A stretch of DNA of 64,000 nucleotides from Siphonodentalium dalli (GCA_032622095.1 CP136064.1:258333863-258397862), one strand, 5' to 3'; positions 12,327 to 24,204 are shown, counted from the stretch's first letter. Notes: generated by a model not told the origin, from the sequence alone. Program-made: numbers and translations.

Positions 12327-12467
12327 TTATGCTTATTTCCATTGTAATTCAATCCTACAAACATTTTTAAAGAAACTGTAAGAAAACCATTATTTATCAG
12401 CAACACATGCTATGGTGTGAGATATCCTTCTTCCGGGAGTCAAATATTTGGGTATGTTCCATGTGGT

Positions 12468-12684
12468 TACAGTAATGCCCTAAGTAATCGACCTCTTAAC
12501 CTAAGCAGAATTATGGGTAACTTTTCAGGATTTAGTCGGAAATATGGCTTGTTGCAATTCATCGGAAAGCTCTCGCCGAGAGCTTTCCGATGAATGGCAA
12601 CAAGCCATATTTCCGACTAAATCCTGAAAAGTTACCCATAATTCTGCTTTGGTTAAGAGGTCGATTACTTAGGGCATTACTGTA
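12468..12684. mobile_element. Palindromic mariner-like MITE (TA, CAGTAATGCCC ends)
   Basis: The element is almost a full-length palindrome of about 215 bp: TA-CAGTAATGCCCTAAGTAA on the left and the reverse complement on the right, meeting near a gagagcttt-like centre. A TA target and CAGT start are typical of Tc1/mariner-derived MITEs. Other copies are at 42,831-43,004 and 53,203-53,420, and a half copy at 18,160-18,272. Confidence 0.78.
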
Positions 12685-12870
12685 TTCGTAGCAGCGGCGG
12701 AACAACTTCCTGTTAATCGTATTTATAGAAAACAACTTTCCAGTTGAACTTGATATTGCAATTCCAAATGACACAGTGACTTATTTAACATCCCAGAGGT
12801 ACTAGTATTGAATACCAAGTACAGTCACTTGATCTCACAAAGGAAGCAAGTATTAATTAACTAGTGGTAC

Positions 12871-13338
12871 AACTAGAGGTGTGACTGTCCCAATGGGACT
12901 AAGGATACCCCCAGTGTTTTTAAAATACTAAGATGTTTCACATGTCAGTAAACATTTAGTTAAAATAATAAAATAACAGTTCCCATTGCAGGTGCACAAA
13001 CCTAACCGTAATCTTAAACCTATTGACCGAAAAATGTAGGAATAAAAGCTCGGACAAAATTATGCATTTTGCAAAAAAGTCGAAAAAGGGGAATAACTCC
13101 ACAAAAAAAGTCGGACAGACATAATCGCAGGTGCACAGGTTCTCATGGTACTAAATATCAGTGCCAAGATTTAAAAAAATTGACCTAAAAATGTAGAAAT
13201 AAAAGCTCGGAAAAAATTAGGCATGTTGCAAAAAACGACTGAGAAAAACTCCGGACAAATTTGTGTCCACGGACGGATGACGGATGGACAAGCTGACTCC
13301 AGTATACCCCCCTAACTTCGTTGCGGGGGGTATAATAA
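12871..13338. repeat. Repeat with 'tataccccc/gggggtata' terminal hairpin
   Basis: It starts near gtgactgtcccaatgggact, runs through two copies of a ~130-bp unit (marks aatgtaggaataaaagctcg and gcacaggt), and ends ggacggatgacggatggac, ctgactccagtatacccccc and the hairpin closing ggggggtata. The same layout is at 14,155-15,358, and the same kind of end is at 36.2 and 36.75 kb. Confidence 0.8.
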
Positions 13339-13547
13339 CACGTGCAATGTCCGATGTTGTTTGTTTTGTTATTGGACACGCCAGCAACATGCAGAATTAA
13401 ATACACATGTAATCTAGGAGTAGATAGATAAATCGGCGCTGTCATAACGACAGGCACAAACAAACATGCACTGATCATTTGGGCATTTTCGGCCCATCAT
13501 TGACCGTGACCGGACTCTTATTTCCAGGCTTGGGCTAGGACTACTGT

Positions 13548-13766
13548 TTAACCGTTCCATGACTGGAGCTTACTGAAATTTTGTGAAGACCCAGTGCCAA
13601 ATGCATTCTCTTATATATGCGAGTCTCCAATATTTACCTTGACCTTGTAAACCAGTGAATTCTGATATATATGCGAGGCTCCTACGGGAGACTCACATAT
13701 ATGAGAGAATGTACTGGCCCAAGATCTTTCATGCTGGACAAGCACAGCTCCCATCATGAAGATTAA
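13548..13766. mobile_element. TTAA-flanked non-autonomous element with hairpins, family 2
   Basis: TTAA bounds both ends. The left is TTAACCGTTCCATGACTGGA and the right is tcccatcatgaagattaa, imperfect inverted ends with the shared ctggagct/agctccca core. Inside are eroded versions of the tctcttatatatgcgag hairpin. Related copies are at 15,786-16,125 and 17,474-17,720. The TTAA target suggests piggyBac-like mobilisation; no transposase is present. The right end is only 13 bp from the exon 17 donor. Confidence 0.65.
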
Positions 13767-13778
13767 ATATAATCTTAC

Positions 13779-13879
13779 TTGGACATTTTTGGAATTGGTG
13801 CAGCACTAGATGATGGAGGTGGTATATCTAGAGCCTTGTTGCCTTTGTTCTTGAAAACGTTCAAAATAACATCAAAAAC
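13779..13879 (-). CDS. POLRMT: POLRMT exon 17
   Basis: This 101-nt exon encodes residues 892-924: VFDVILNVFKNKGNKALDIP, then PPSSSAAPIPKMS. It corresponds to human VLDLVLQLFQAKG followed by a proline-rich linker of low conservation. The acceptor is tatttgcag and the donor is GTAAGA. The phase is 0 in and 2 out. Confidence 0.92.
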
Positions 13880-13966
13880 CTGCAAATAAATACCACATTG
13901 AACACATATGATTTAAAAATTTAATGAAACATTTTGTAATTAATATTAAAGGGACCCAAGGGACTA

Positions 13967-14150
13967 TGGGTCACATACACAGAAAAACCTTCAAATATCA
14001 TAGACTTGGATTCACAAACACAGAAACCCTTCAAATGTCACAGATTAGAGTCCCGTAACACAAGAAAACCTTCAAATATCACCTGTTAGTAGTCCCATAC
14101 ACAGAAAAACCTTCAAATATCTCAGGCTAGGAGTACCATACACAGAAATT
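13967..14150. repeat. Short tandem repeat, ~45-bp unit, 4 diverged copies
   Basis: Four copies of a unit containing acacagaaaaaccttcaaat, followed by (a/g)tc(a/t)ca and a variable 'ttagagtccc'-like part. It sits in intron 16, between exon 17 and the next repeat. Confidence 0.8.
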
Positions 14151-14154
14151 TTAA

Positions 14155-15358
14155 GCACAACTAGAGATGGGCCTGTCCCAGATGGGACTGAGGTATACCC
14201 CCTGTATTCAACATGTTATTTGAATGTAGTAGCCATTACTGTATATTGGGCTCTGAAATTATGTGAACAGGTAACCCTAAATCCTCTAAGCCCTAACAGT
14301 AATCTTGAACCTCTTAACCCTTAATCCTAATCCAAAAACCTATTGACTGAAAAATGTAGGAATAAAAGCTCGGACAAAATTATGCATTTTGAGAACATTT
14401 TATAAGTTGAAAAATGGGGCTAACACCCACAAAAAAAATTCAGACATACCTCATAATCACAAGTGCACAGGTTCCCATGGTACTAATTATCTGTGCCAAG
14501 TTTCAAAACAATTGACCAGAAAATGTAGGAATAAAAGCTCGGACAAAATTATGCATTTTGAGAAAGATTTTGTAAGTTGAAAAAGGGGGCTAACTCCACC
14601 AAAAGAAATCGGACAGACCTCATAATCGCAGGTGCACAGGTTCCCAAGGTACTAAATATCTGTGCTAAGTTTAAAAAATTTTGACCAGAAAATGTAGGAA
14701 TAAAAGCTCGGACAAAATTGTGTCCACGGACGGACGACAGGACAGACGTGTTTACTAATGACTACTTATGTGGCTAAGATTGTGTAAAATGGATATTTAT
14801 GTGCATAACTTCCGTTGCGTGGCTAGCCACGTAACAGCTTTCAGATGGACGTTCTAAAATGATCTATTTGGCCTAATCAGCTTATTTAATTTTGTAGTCA
14901 CTCAAAATTTGGAAAAAGAAAGTCCATCGATTTAGACATCCATGACCTGTCAATAGGAGATGTCGGACACTGACAAGACATTTATGTGGCTAGCCACCCA
15001 ATCACGGACCTGTCAGTTTCTCCTATTCCACTGTCCCAGTTGCTGTGAGCAAGTTTTTGAGTTTTAATCAGCTTCTTCTGGTATAATTCCAACATGTTAT
15101 GAATCCATAATCTGGAGTTTTATCACTATCTACTACTTGATAGCCACTTAAAATTTTATGGCTACTTGAGAAGCCACATAAAAACTAAAGCCACATTACC
15201 ATTTCTAGCCACATAGGTCGAAGCCACATATCTACCCATTTGTTGGTACGTCCGGATGGACGGTACGACGGACGGACGGATAGATGAACGGACGGACAAG
15301 CTGATTCCAGTATACCCCCCAGAACTCGTTGCGGGGGGGGGGGGGGGGGGGGGTATAA
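14155..15358. repeat. Second 'tataccccc' repeat, interrupted, ending in a G21 run
   Basis: It begins like the 12.9-kb copy (gcctgtcccagatgggactg) and carries three of the aatgtaggaataaaagctcg units. The ggacggacga tail then breaks off near 14,756 and resumes near 15,250, with about 490 bp between that repeats agccacata/tatgtggct words. It ends ctgattccagtatacccccc and a run of 21 G (15,333-15,353) before tataataa. The donor of exon 16 is about 20 bp further on. Confidence 0.75.
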
Positions 15359-15379
15359 TAAGTGCCATAATGAACTTAC

Positions 15380-15507
15380 CGGTCTGTTGATTTTCCATGC
15401 GCAGGCACTGAGAACATTCAGACCATCGAGAATTGGGTAAATGTCTCGAGAGCGAACTTTGCTGTCAGCAGAGAATTCATGAGATCCAGCTGGGCGAATG
15501 AGTTTTG
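15380..15507 (-). CDS. POLRMT: POLRMT exon 16
   Basis: This 128-nt exon encodes residues 849-891. The block SKLIRPAGSHEF starts it and LNVLSACAWKINRP ends it; human POLRMT has PTKLMRT and LTQLGNCAWRVNGR. The acceptor is tctgtttacag and the donor is GTAAGT. The phase is 1 in (T plus CA) and 0 out. Confidence 0.95.
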
Positions 15508-15785
15508 CTGTAAACAGATAAATGTGTGGTATTGTAAGTGCAAGTCTATAAATAACTCAAATTTTGGTACCTGTCAAAATGACAGGCACCAAATGGTTTG
15601 TCCCAGTCAGTAATAAATTGTGCCTGCCATATAAATTTTCACATAGTACATGCGGTCGAAATAAGAAAAACACATCGATTTTCGCCCTAAGAAAAAGTTC
15701 TCAATAGCTCTTTTCGGCCGTTTTTCGCCTCGGTGCCGTGCGACCCTTCGCCCCCCCCCCCCCCATTATGGGACACTCAATGTAT

Positions 15786-16125
15786 TTAACCCTTTCATGA
15801 TGGGAGCTGGGCTGGTGCAGCATTAAATACCATGTGCCAGTGCCATTCTAGTTAATAATGAAATCGTTCAGCAGTTATTAATTACAAATAATTTGAGAAT
15901 GCCTGCATGGCTCGTGTTCATTTAATAATACTTATATGTGAGGCTCCCTATGGGAGACTCGCATATATAAGAGAATGCACTGGCAAAGTAAATAACGTTA
16001 TGCCAATGCATTCTCTTTTATATGTGACACGCCCTATGGGAGACTCGCATATATAAGAGAAGAATTGGCACAGAGTTTTCGCAAAATTTCAGGAAGCTCC
16101 AGTCATGATCATTCATACATGAAAT
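15786..16125. mobile_element. TTAA family 2 element, disrupted
   Basis: TTAACCCTTTCATGATGGGA forms the left end; the right side ends ggaagctccagtcatga without a clean TTAA. Two hairpin modules (15,935-15,982 and 16,003-16,067, with gcatatataagagaa) lie inside. The left hairpin arm is broken by the 87-bp left arm of the inverted repeat at 15,845-16,537. Confidence 0.55.
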
Positions 16126-16537
16126 TTAAGGACTTTTCAAGGACATATTATTTCAGACTTTAGTCACTGCTTTATAGGTTGTCATTATTGGTATGAAAGC
16201 CCACCTGTTTTGGGCTCAGCTGTATCCACATATGTGGTATTTAAGAAGTCCGATATCATTGTGGAAGCCTTGGTTGCCAGAGAGTTGACACTTTTATGCT
16301 TCGGCGAGTTCATGAAACTTTTGAGCACACTTTTGCTCTATGCAATTATATTTCCAATTTTGAACAATTTCAAACAGAGACAGATTTTTTATGTTTTTAC
16401 AAGATGCTTCCGCTAAAACTGAACTTCTGTATGCCGTATGCATCAGTCAAGTATTATTAAATGAACATGAGCCATGCAGGCATTCTCAAATTATTTGTAA
16501 TTAATAACTGCTGAACGATTTCATTATTAACTAGAAT
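15845..16537. repeat. 693-bp inverted repeat with 87-bp arms
   Basis: The left arm 15,845-15,931 (attctagttaataatgaaat ... aataatac) and right arm 16,451-16,537 are reverse complements with about one mismatch (ctcgtg against catgag). The interior contains part of the TTAA family 2 element plus about 325 bp of apparently unique sequence. No coding signal was seen. Confidence 0.9.
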
Positions 16538-16745
16538 GATTAAAAATTCAGCAGAAGACACAATTAATTTAATTGTGATAATATCTTTGGTGATCGAATA
16601 TCTATGTCGTGCTGTCTGAAAATTTTATCTGTATAATTAAAGAGGACATGCATGGAAGTAACCCCCCTTCAATGCAAATGTTCAAGGACTATTCAAGGAC
16701 TATTCAAGGACCCCACAAAAAAATAGTTTTACAAACGTTTCCATG

Positions 16746-17348
16746 AGAGTATTTGAGCAAAAAAGCTGTAGCCAGCTGTGGCTTATAAGACGTGCGCAGT
16801 AGAAAGCTACAGCGGGCAGGGAAATAAATGGCGACAATCACTAAACATTGTACTCCGACTCTGATATGGGATTTTCCATCAGGGAGATATTTTTTTAATA
16901 CTGCTCCCTCTGTGGGGACACATAATTGTCATTCCAATTTTGTTAGCATCAAACTAGATATTTTATATCTATGATATATATCTTGTTTGGTGAATAATTA
17001 AACTTATTTCGTAAAAATATATATAATTATATCTTGTTTGCATATGCCGATTTAGAGAATGAGATATAATCACATATCATACTCTTATAAATATCAGATT
17101 TATGGAGGAATGGACTCAGTACGAGTGTTAATTGCTTCAAATGTGCTTGCATCAGCGAGCGAGACCATTGGTGAATTGATATAGCAACATAATGCCAACA
17201 TTATGCCGGTATAATATTATCCATCAGCCACATTCCAAGTTCGGAGTAGCGGTACAATAGTTAGTGACCACCAGCTGCGGCCGGCTGTAGCTTTCTACTG
17301 CGCATGCCTAGCCGGCTATGGCTGTAGCCTGTGTTGCTCAAATACACT
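16746..17348. mobile_element. ~600-bp element with imperfect inverted ends
   Basis: The left end is agagtatttgagcaaaaaag followed by ctgtagccagctgtggc and gcgcagtagaaagctac; the right end mirrors it (gtagctttctactgcgcat ... gctcaaatacact). CCATG occurs directly outside both ends (16,741-16,745 and 17,349-17,353) and may be a 5-bp target duplication. The interior is AT-rich with atatat runs and no ORF. Confidence 0.7.
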
Positions 17349-17473
17349 CCATGCCTGGGATAACATAAAGTCAAATTCAAGCACTTTCAAGGTTTATTCA
17401 CCACTACGAACCCTGAATAAATGAATAGCAAAATAGCTTTCAATAACATTAGTATGGAACAATAAATATATCT

Positions 17474-17720
17474 TTAACTCTGTCAAGATGGGAGCTGGCT
17501 GGTGCATTATTAAAGATCCTGTGCCAGTCCATTGTCTTATTTTTGTGAGTCTCCCATATATAAAAGAATGCACTGGCTTACAAGATCAAGGTAAATATTG
17601 TTATGCCAATGTATTCTCTTACAAGTATATATCTCCTATGGGAGACTCGCATATATAAGAGAATGGACTGGCACAGGGCTTTCACAAAATTTCAGGAAGA
17701 TCCAGTCATGGAATGGATAA
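17474..17720. mobile_element. TTAA family 2 element
   Basis: The left end is TTAACTCTGTCAAGATGGGA and the right end is atccagtcatggaatggata, inverted and imperfect. Two hairpin modules lie inside (17,521-17,577 and 17,607-17,672, with gactcgcatatataagagaa). It abuts a hAT-like fold-back element on the right. Confidence 0.65.
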
Positions 17721-17731
17721 CCACCTAACAC

Positions 17732-17984
17732 TCCTTAAAATAGGGTATCTGTCATTTGCAGAATGAGGTCCCCAGAGGGTGAATTTAGTGATGCTACCCC
17801 CGCATAGCGGGGCTAGCGTCACCAAATTCACCCTCTGGGGACCTCATTCTGCTTACACCTCAGCAGAGTGAGGTTCCCAGAGGGTGAATTTGGTGATGCT
17901 AGCCCGCTATGCAGGGTAGCATCACTAAATTCACCCTCTGGGGACCTCATTCTGCAAATGACAGACATACTATTTCAAGGCTTG
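17732..17984. mobile_element. hAT-like palindromic element
   Basis: The structure is a double palindrome: gcagaatgaggtccccagag, gtgaatttagtgatgctacc, then the complement, a short spacer, and again in reverse. The right end reads ctatttcaaggcttg. CTAACACT follows the right end and also overlaps the left end (17,727-17,734), so an 8-bp duplication is likely though the left terminus is eroded. Confidence 0.8.
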
Positions 17985-18011
17985 CTAACACTCCTTGAAA
18001 TAAATACTTAC

Positions 18012-18147
18012 AAGATCCAAGATGGTAACCCCCGAGGTTAGGAGATAGCCATGGCAACGGTGGAACAACCATAGGTAACTCCGAGGCAGGAAACCTCAGT
18101 TCTTCAAGGTTAGCTCTAACACACAGAGATACAATCAACGGGTATGG
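18012..18147 (-). CDS. POLRMT: POLRMT exon 15
   Basis: This 136-nt exon encodes residues 804-848: PYPLIVSLCVRANLEEL, then LPMVVPPLPWLSPNLGGYHL. Human POLRMT has VDVPMLCPPLPWTSPHSGAFLL at the same distance after the GILKP block. The acceptor is tatgtttcag and the donor is GTAAGT. The phase is 0 in and 1 out. Confidence 0.96.
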
Positions 18148-18159
18148 CTGAAACATAAA

Positions 18160-18272
18160 TACAGTAATGCCCTAAATAATCGAATCCTTAACCACAGCAG
18201 AATTATAGGTAACTTTTCAGGATTTAGTCGGAAATATGGCTTGTTGTCATTCATCGGAAAGCTCTCACTGCT
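18160..18272. mobile_element. Half of a mariner-like palindromic MITE
   Basis: It starts TA-CAGTAATGCCCTAAATAA and runs through gcagaattataggtaac and ggcttgttgtcattcatcgg, the left arm of the 12.5-kb element, then stops at the position of the palindrome centre (aagctctc). The second arm is missing. The flanking sequence leads into the dispersed 2-kb repeat. Confidence 0.8.
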
Positions 18273-20430
18273 CTCAGTACTTTATACGTGAGTGATGGCT
18301 ATTTGTCATTTGATCGTTTCGATATGTGGAAATAGAAGGTAGAGAGCCAAGTGATGGACTCTGTTGGAAAGGCTATTGGCAGTGCATCTGGGGCACGTCA
18401 CAATATATATGCGTATTAGTTCGCCTTTACTATTCACGGATTGAAGGTGCAGAAGTATGGCGGTATTAGTGAAAATAGTCTCCATATTGATATAGTCAGT
18501 GCTTATGTCATTGTGCCTTTGAGGCACTGATACCATTGGTATGGAATTATTACGGCTGGCCATACATGTTTCATGCTCACCATTTTGTATCATATTACAT
18601 TCATATGGTATTGTGGCGTTGAGACACTGATACCATAATATGTCCTTATTAATGGACCAATGAATTTGAATGTATCGATAAACACTAATGTCTGAGAAGA
18701 ACAGTTCAGATGATGTCTATTAGGGTAGAGTGAACACATGGAAATGAGAAATCATCTACCCTATCAAAAGAGGTATAAACATTGAATTACTGGAAATTTA
18801 TTGAGACACTGGCTAGCCAATTAATCGTTTCAACACTGCGACCATGCCAGGTCACATCGGATATGGTGACTTGCCACAAGTAGGCCAGTAGGCTCGCATC
18901 AAGGCTCTCATCCAAAATGTCTCCCAAGACTTCTGACCACGGACGGAATTATCATTGTATAGTTAAGCAAACTATAGCTGAAGGTTCAGGCTACTGCGCT
19001 TGCATATCCGTGCAGTCTTGGAACAGGGAAGCCCATTCAGCAAAATACATTGAGTGATTGCAAAGAAACAGACACAATTGTCGCCGAGATAACGACAGAT
19101 TATGATTTAATGGAGATCGCCATTCGATAATGGGAACTGGAAATGAAAGTCCTTGTTGCCAAATCTTGTGTCAGATAATCCTAGTCCCCAATCAAACCAG
19201 TTGCACGAGTCGTAGCAACCGGACACTGTCAGTCATACTGTACATGCACGTAAAGAAAGAGACTATTATAGCGACATAGCATTATTTGAACACAGGTCAT
19301 ATAATACTATATATGTTATAACGAACATAATCTCCTTGTTTCTAACTATTGTTCCGATGATACAATGAGGTAAAGGAAATGGAATCGCAAGAACAGAGTC
19401 AGGATTTTCAAAGAAATATCTTGAAGTCGCTGTAACGTTCGCGACAACGTTCCAAGTATCCAAATACAAGCCCTCATGTTAATACATTCGGGTTAGCTAA
19501 GATTTGCAAATATTAATCGGTTAAGCACAATTAATGATAACGACATGTTATATATGTACAATGATGTTCTTTGATAATCATTTCCCAAATGTCGGTGAAG
19601 TTCCAGTCGCTCAACTTCAACTTACAATTAATTGAGGCAAAAGAAATTTCATCGGATAACAAGTTCTATCTTTGTTATTTATTCATGTAAATTATTGCCA
19701 AAGTAGACATTTCTGTCCTGGCCAACTTTCTGCGCACTAACATAGCTGTTGCATATATGATTTGGCAGTATACATGACATGAACGTAGCGATGAGTCGAC
19801 TTCATGAAATAGAACATGTGTAGCACGAAATTAGGAGACTTCGCATACCGTACCACGTGGAAACCGAAATCCGACGAGTCATGCCACCGTATATGTTGCA
19901 CAATAATGAAATATAGGTTTGCCAGAAGTAAACTATGTGCTTCTGTAGTCATTGTCAAAATGGCCATCAATGGCGAATTTTCCAACGTGATTTTGTCGAT
20001 TCCAATCATGGAATTCGAGACGAAATGTGTTGATAAAAAACACGGAATTTTTATAAATTGCGTTGCGCATACTATGAAACGAAAAGTTTCTGCGCGTACG
20101 TAAAAAATATTAAACGACCGGGTAAGCAACGGATAAATTGCAAGTTTGTTATCAACAATAAATATTGAGTTGATAAATCCGCAATGCAGAATAATATTTC
20201 CTTTAGTTAACCATGTCCGATAGCTCCAAGGATGAAAATAAAGACTAGATGAATTGTTAGAACGCGGGAGTTACATGGGACGCATTCATGCGTGGCTAAT
20301 CCGAGCGCTGATTGACCGGAGTAGGCAATAAACGGACAATAAATTTTAACCTTCCTGATAACACAAGGCCGGAGATAATAATCCAAATAGTTCAGTTGAA
20401 GGGCTTTCCTTGGCGGAAAAATTTGCAGGC
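18273..20430. repeat. Dispersed ~2-kb repeat, copy B
   Basis: Same orientation as 1-2190. The gcacgaaattaggagacttc and caccgtggaa-like blocks near 19,818, 'ggtgacttgccacaa' near 18,870 and the end ttccttggcggaaa near 20,406 align in order with copy A. Similarity is patchy before about 18,780. No coding domain recognised. It stops about 100 bp from the exon 14 donor. Confidence 0.55.
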
Positions 20431-20537
20431 TTGGTTTCTTCTCCGGCGAAGTTGGACCTTTCAGAGAGGATAAATATTTCATGTCTCTTTATTGGCTGGT
20501 AACAAAAGGTACACTGAGTATTGTTATTAGCACACAC

Positions 20538-20604
20538 CTTGATGCATTCATTTCTTCGTAGACCATTGGATCTGTACACTGAATAGAAAGCTGGAACTAT
20601 TCGT
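20538..20604 (-). CDS. POLRMT: POLRMT exon 14
   Basis: This 67-nt exon encodes residues 781-803: RIVPAFYSVYRSNGLRRNE, then CIK. It matches human RLVPVLYHVYSFRNVQQIGILK. The acceptor is tattatttgcag (its first A completes Lys 781 with AA of exon 13) and the donor is GTGTGT. The phase is 2 in and 0 out. A second AG inside the exon (attcag) would break the frame and is rejected. Confidence 0.93.
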
Positions 20605-20739
20605 CTGCAAATAATGACGGAGATTATAATTATTTCACAAACAATTATGCAGATTATTTAAAATTCAGAATAAAGGTCTGCTGGGCCACACATCCCCCAA
20701 AAACTTTATTCTGGGAACAACCATTGATCAAACTTTGCT

Positions 20740-20993
20740 CAAGCCTTGAAATAGGGTGTCTGTCATTTGCAGAATGAGGTTCCCAGAGGGTGAATTTAGT
20801 GATGCTACCCCGCATAGCGGGCTAGCATCACCAAATTCACCCTCTGGGAACCTCATTCTGCTTACATCTCAGCAGAATGAGGTTCCCAGAGGGTGAATTT
20901 GGTGATTCTAGCCCGCTATGCGGGGTAGCATCACTAAATTCACCCTCTGGGAACCTCATTCTGCAAATGACAGACACCTTATTTCAAGGCTTG
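20740..20993. mobile_element. hAT-like palindromic element
   Basis: The ends CAAGCCTTGAAATAGGGTGT and its mirror (ttatttcaaggcttg) enclose the gaatgaggttcccagagggt palindrome pair. ACTTTGCT before the left end and ACTTTTGCT after the right end look like a target duplication of about 8 bp. The 4.7-kb inverted-repeat element begins 12 bp beyond. Confidence 0.85.
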
Positions 20994-22879
20994 ACTTTTG
21001 CTTCTAGTGTAGGTAGTTAGTGACAAAAAATGCTCGGATCGATACAAGTCGGATAAAAGCGCCATTTTTTAGTATCTTGTAGGACAGCATCTCTAGTCTA
21101 GGAATTTTCTCAAGAACCAACTTTTCGACCGACGTAGAGCCTAAATTCAAGATGGCGTCCAAGATGGCCGCCGGTTTGACGGTGGCACACCTAATAGATT
21201 TGCTTCTTGATTTGATATGGTAAACATAACGAATTCCTCAACACTATATAATATTAGTGTTCATAGAATAACAACCGCGAATTTTAGTTGAAAAATGGCC
21301 ACAATTATTCAAGATGGATGCCAAAATGGCGGCCAAAACATGAGAAATAGGTTTTTTTTCCTTATTTAAAAAAATATTACTTTACAATTTTCGAGATAAT
21401 ATAAGAGATATATCAACTATGTGTTCATTATTCGATGGAATAACTTCTGTGGAAGAGTTATGCACATTAAAGGTGAAGTAGTATTGTTCGTTCTGGTAGA
21501 AATGTGAGGTAGAATATGTGCTATATAAAATAAATGAAATTATTCTCAGACTGTGTTTCATTCTGTAAATGCTTAATAACCAACCGTGAATGACCCTGAT
21601 GTCATCAATTCTATTTGCGACACTACTATATGGTTTGATCAATTGAATACAAATTTGTATGTCGAGATGTTTACAAATAAAAAATCAAATTAGTAGTGGA
21701 TTTACCACGAAATTAGGAAACACTAAATGACAGACCCCATACTCATCAAACTCAATTTAGTTCTCAAAAACAAGAACATATGGAAGGTATTCTGCAACAT
21801 ATCGTCATCATCAGGCCTCGTATTCATATTACCAATACTTAAATTCAGTGTTTTATGTCCAATTATACACAAAATGATTGAAGCGTATACCCGAAAGTAT
21901 AGTTGTGTTCGGAGTAAGAAATAATATTATTTCCTTGTATCATATAGTGTCCTCAATTATTCCAGCAACAGAACATGAAACACAATCATGCGAATAGCGC
22001 AGATTCAATAATATATATGCATATGTATACTTTTGAGTGTTATATTGTTGCTGAGATATACTCCAGTGGGCCATGTGGTGGGAAGATGGGATCAGTAAAT
22101 TTGAAAATACACTTTGTTTTAATAAACTGAATTGAACAATTCACTACTCACAACCACATCTGCACAACCCCGTTCATGGAAGTTTGCTTTTTGAACATTT
22201 GCACCTGGAACAAACCGATTTCAAACAAATTTAATCAATTCGGTGCACACTCTAGCCACTTCTGGGGTTGTCAACCATACAGGAACAAAATAATCGTCAA
22301 TAAATTTTCACCCGAAGTAGTCACACTGGGGGGAAAACTGTTTCACCAGAATCGATTCTATCACCCTTCCGGTTTCGTCTCTATCAATTAAGTTCCGACT
22401 CTTTCGCGGTTTGTTAAAAAATATTCAAAGTTTTGATAGCTGTTTATACACTGAATATCAATACAGAAAGTATTCGCCAATAACAACCGACAGATTAGGT
22501 ATCTGTGCGTGCGTATTGATGATAGCAATGCAATAGCTGCTTGTGGTGCACATTTAGAGAAGTGCATTTGTGTGTATTTCCCACGAGAATTAAGCAACAG
22601 TTTGATGCGCAGCCTTTCAGCATCATCACATTTAAATTGGGCTGGAACTTGTTAGGTTTTATGATCGAACATTATAGGTTATTATAATGTCCTGGTGTTC
22701 GATCACATAATGAGACATGTTCCAGCCAACTAAAAGTATCAAGGTCGATAAACTTATCATCAAATTGCTGCTTAATTTACAAAGGAAATGCACAAAAACG
22801 CATTATGCCTCAAAGTGTGCACAAAAATAGCTGATTTCGCATTATTATCATCAATAAGCACGAGCAAAGACCTAATCTA

Positions 22880-24130
22880 CGGATATTTGTTTATAAAATA
22901 GTTCTGTTTTGATATTTAGTGTATAAATGGCGGTCAAAACTTTGAAAACAGTTGTGTTTAATCGCGAAACAGTCGGGCCTTAGTTCGATAGAGACAAAAC
23001 CGAAAAGGCGATAGGATCGATTCTTGTGAAACAGTTTCCCTCCAGTGAGTCTAGTGCTGGAAACGTTGCATCTATTATGGGGCTTACAGTCCATATACCA
23101 GCCTGATGTATACTAGTAGCACAATTTCTTTGGTGGTAACTGTTCATGTGCACGGCCTTTGCTGAACATTTCATGTCTATCTTCATTAACTGAGGTCAGG
23201 TTCGCAGATTTGTCATAAACAAATACGACGAAATGCTAAATACACTCAAATAGTGGTAATGGAACATCAAGTATCACAAAAGGATTCCTCGTAATTGATA
23301 TCAAGCATTCTGTTAGCTCTGGGTAGGCTTTTCAAGCATCCCAAAATGTGCGCTTCCCATTACCAAAGAAAAGGGAAGTTGAGTCGCATCCTGATATCAC
23401 ATGGAAATGATGGAATATTGGAAGCACAGTTGAATTTTCTGAGCCCAATTTAATTGTACATATCAACTATGTTGCGGATAACATGGGACTTAGACTTGTC
23501 GAAAGACACAGTTCCAAATCTTTGCATTGGAGTAGTAGCTTAGCATGCAGATGTCACACTAGAATCACGATAATATCCTTGTAAATATCCTTGAACAATA
23601 ATCGATAAATAATGAGTTTGTAGCATATGAGATATATGTCCGACTAATCTACTGTCAGCTTCTTTATATGTGCATCCAAAGAGAATAGGTTCCAAATTAG
23701 GACCGCGTTATCATCCTCCGTTGTGAAGATGGTTTTCCTTGGTATGGTTTCCAATTTAAAGAGACATTCATTGACCAATGCAAACAATACTTGCTTGTTG
23801 GTGGTGTTTCTTAGAAAGTCATTCCAATTCGGTGGAATTTTTGTGGTAAGCCCCCACCTTACATCGAATGCCACAACCACGTTTCTCTCCTGTTCCTGTT
23901 TTGATACTAACCTATATTTATCTGTCCAAAACCAAGTCAATTCTTCTACTATCTGGGAGCTGCATCATAACATATGGAATAAACGTTGTGCTGATATACA
24001 TTGAGAAGGTATGCCCGACTTCAGGTCTCAGTAAGTGTATCAGAGCACCCCCGTCGAACACCTTACACTCGACCTTTGGATTTGGCTCTGCGGTGTCTAT
24101 GTAGTTTGAATCGGATGGGACCTTCATGCA
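22880..24130 (-). pseudogene. Broken ORF of an uncharacterised repeat-associated invertebrate protein family
   Basis: Reading the minus strand from 24,130 downward, the first part (24,127-23,918) has VFDGGALIHLLRP and RRIDLVLDR, then a frameshift near 23,930. The next part (23,920-23,690) has NWNDFLRNTTNKQVLFALV and TIFTTEDD. Further down (about 23,420-23,300) comes ISGCDSTSLFFGNGKRTFWD, with a stop where a Trp is expected, then KAYPELTECL. Near 23,260-23,140 come FVVFVYDKSANLTSVNE and MFSKGRAHEQLPP. I recall this arrangement (the GGALVHLL, NWQEFLR, TGCDTTSFF.GRGK and TSVNEAR blocks) from many predicted proteins of corals, bivalves and fish without a characterised function. Several stops and shifts make it a pseudogene. 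Confidence 0.7.
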
Positions 24131-24204
24131 GCTTAGGCTGTCAGATTTATTACCGCCCTGCTTTCGCCCACTTTCGATATAGATGGGGGAACCGCTGGTT
24201 TTCG

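Noticed and set aside
20538..20585. Internal acceptor (attcag) as the start of exon 14
   Set aside because: It would drop the conserved RIVPAFY block and break the phase with exon 13; the upstream ttatttgcag site restores both.
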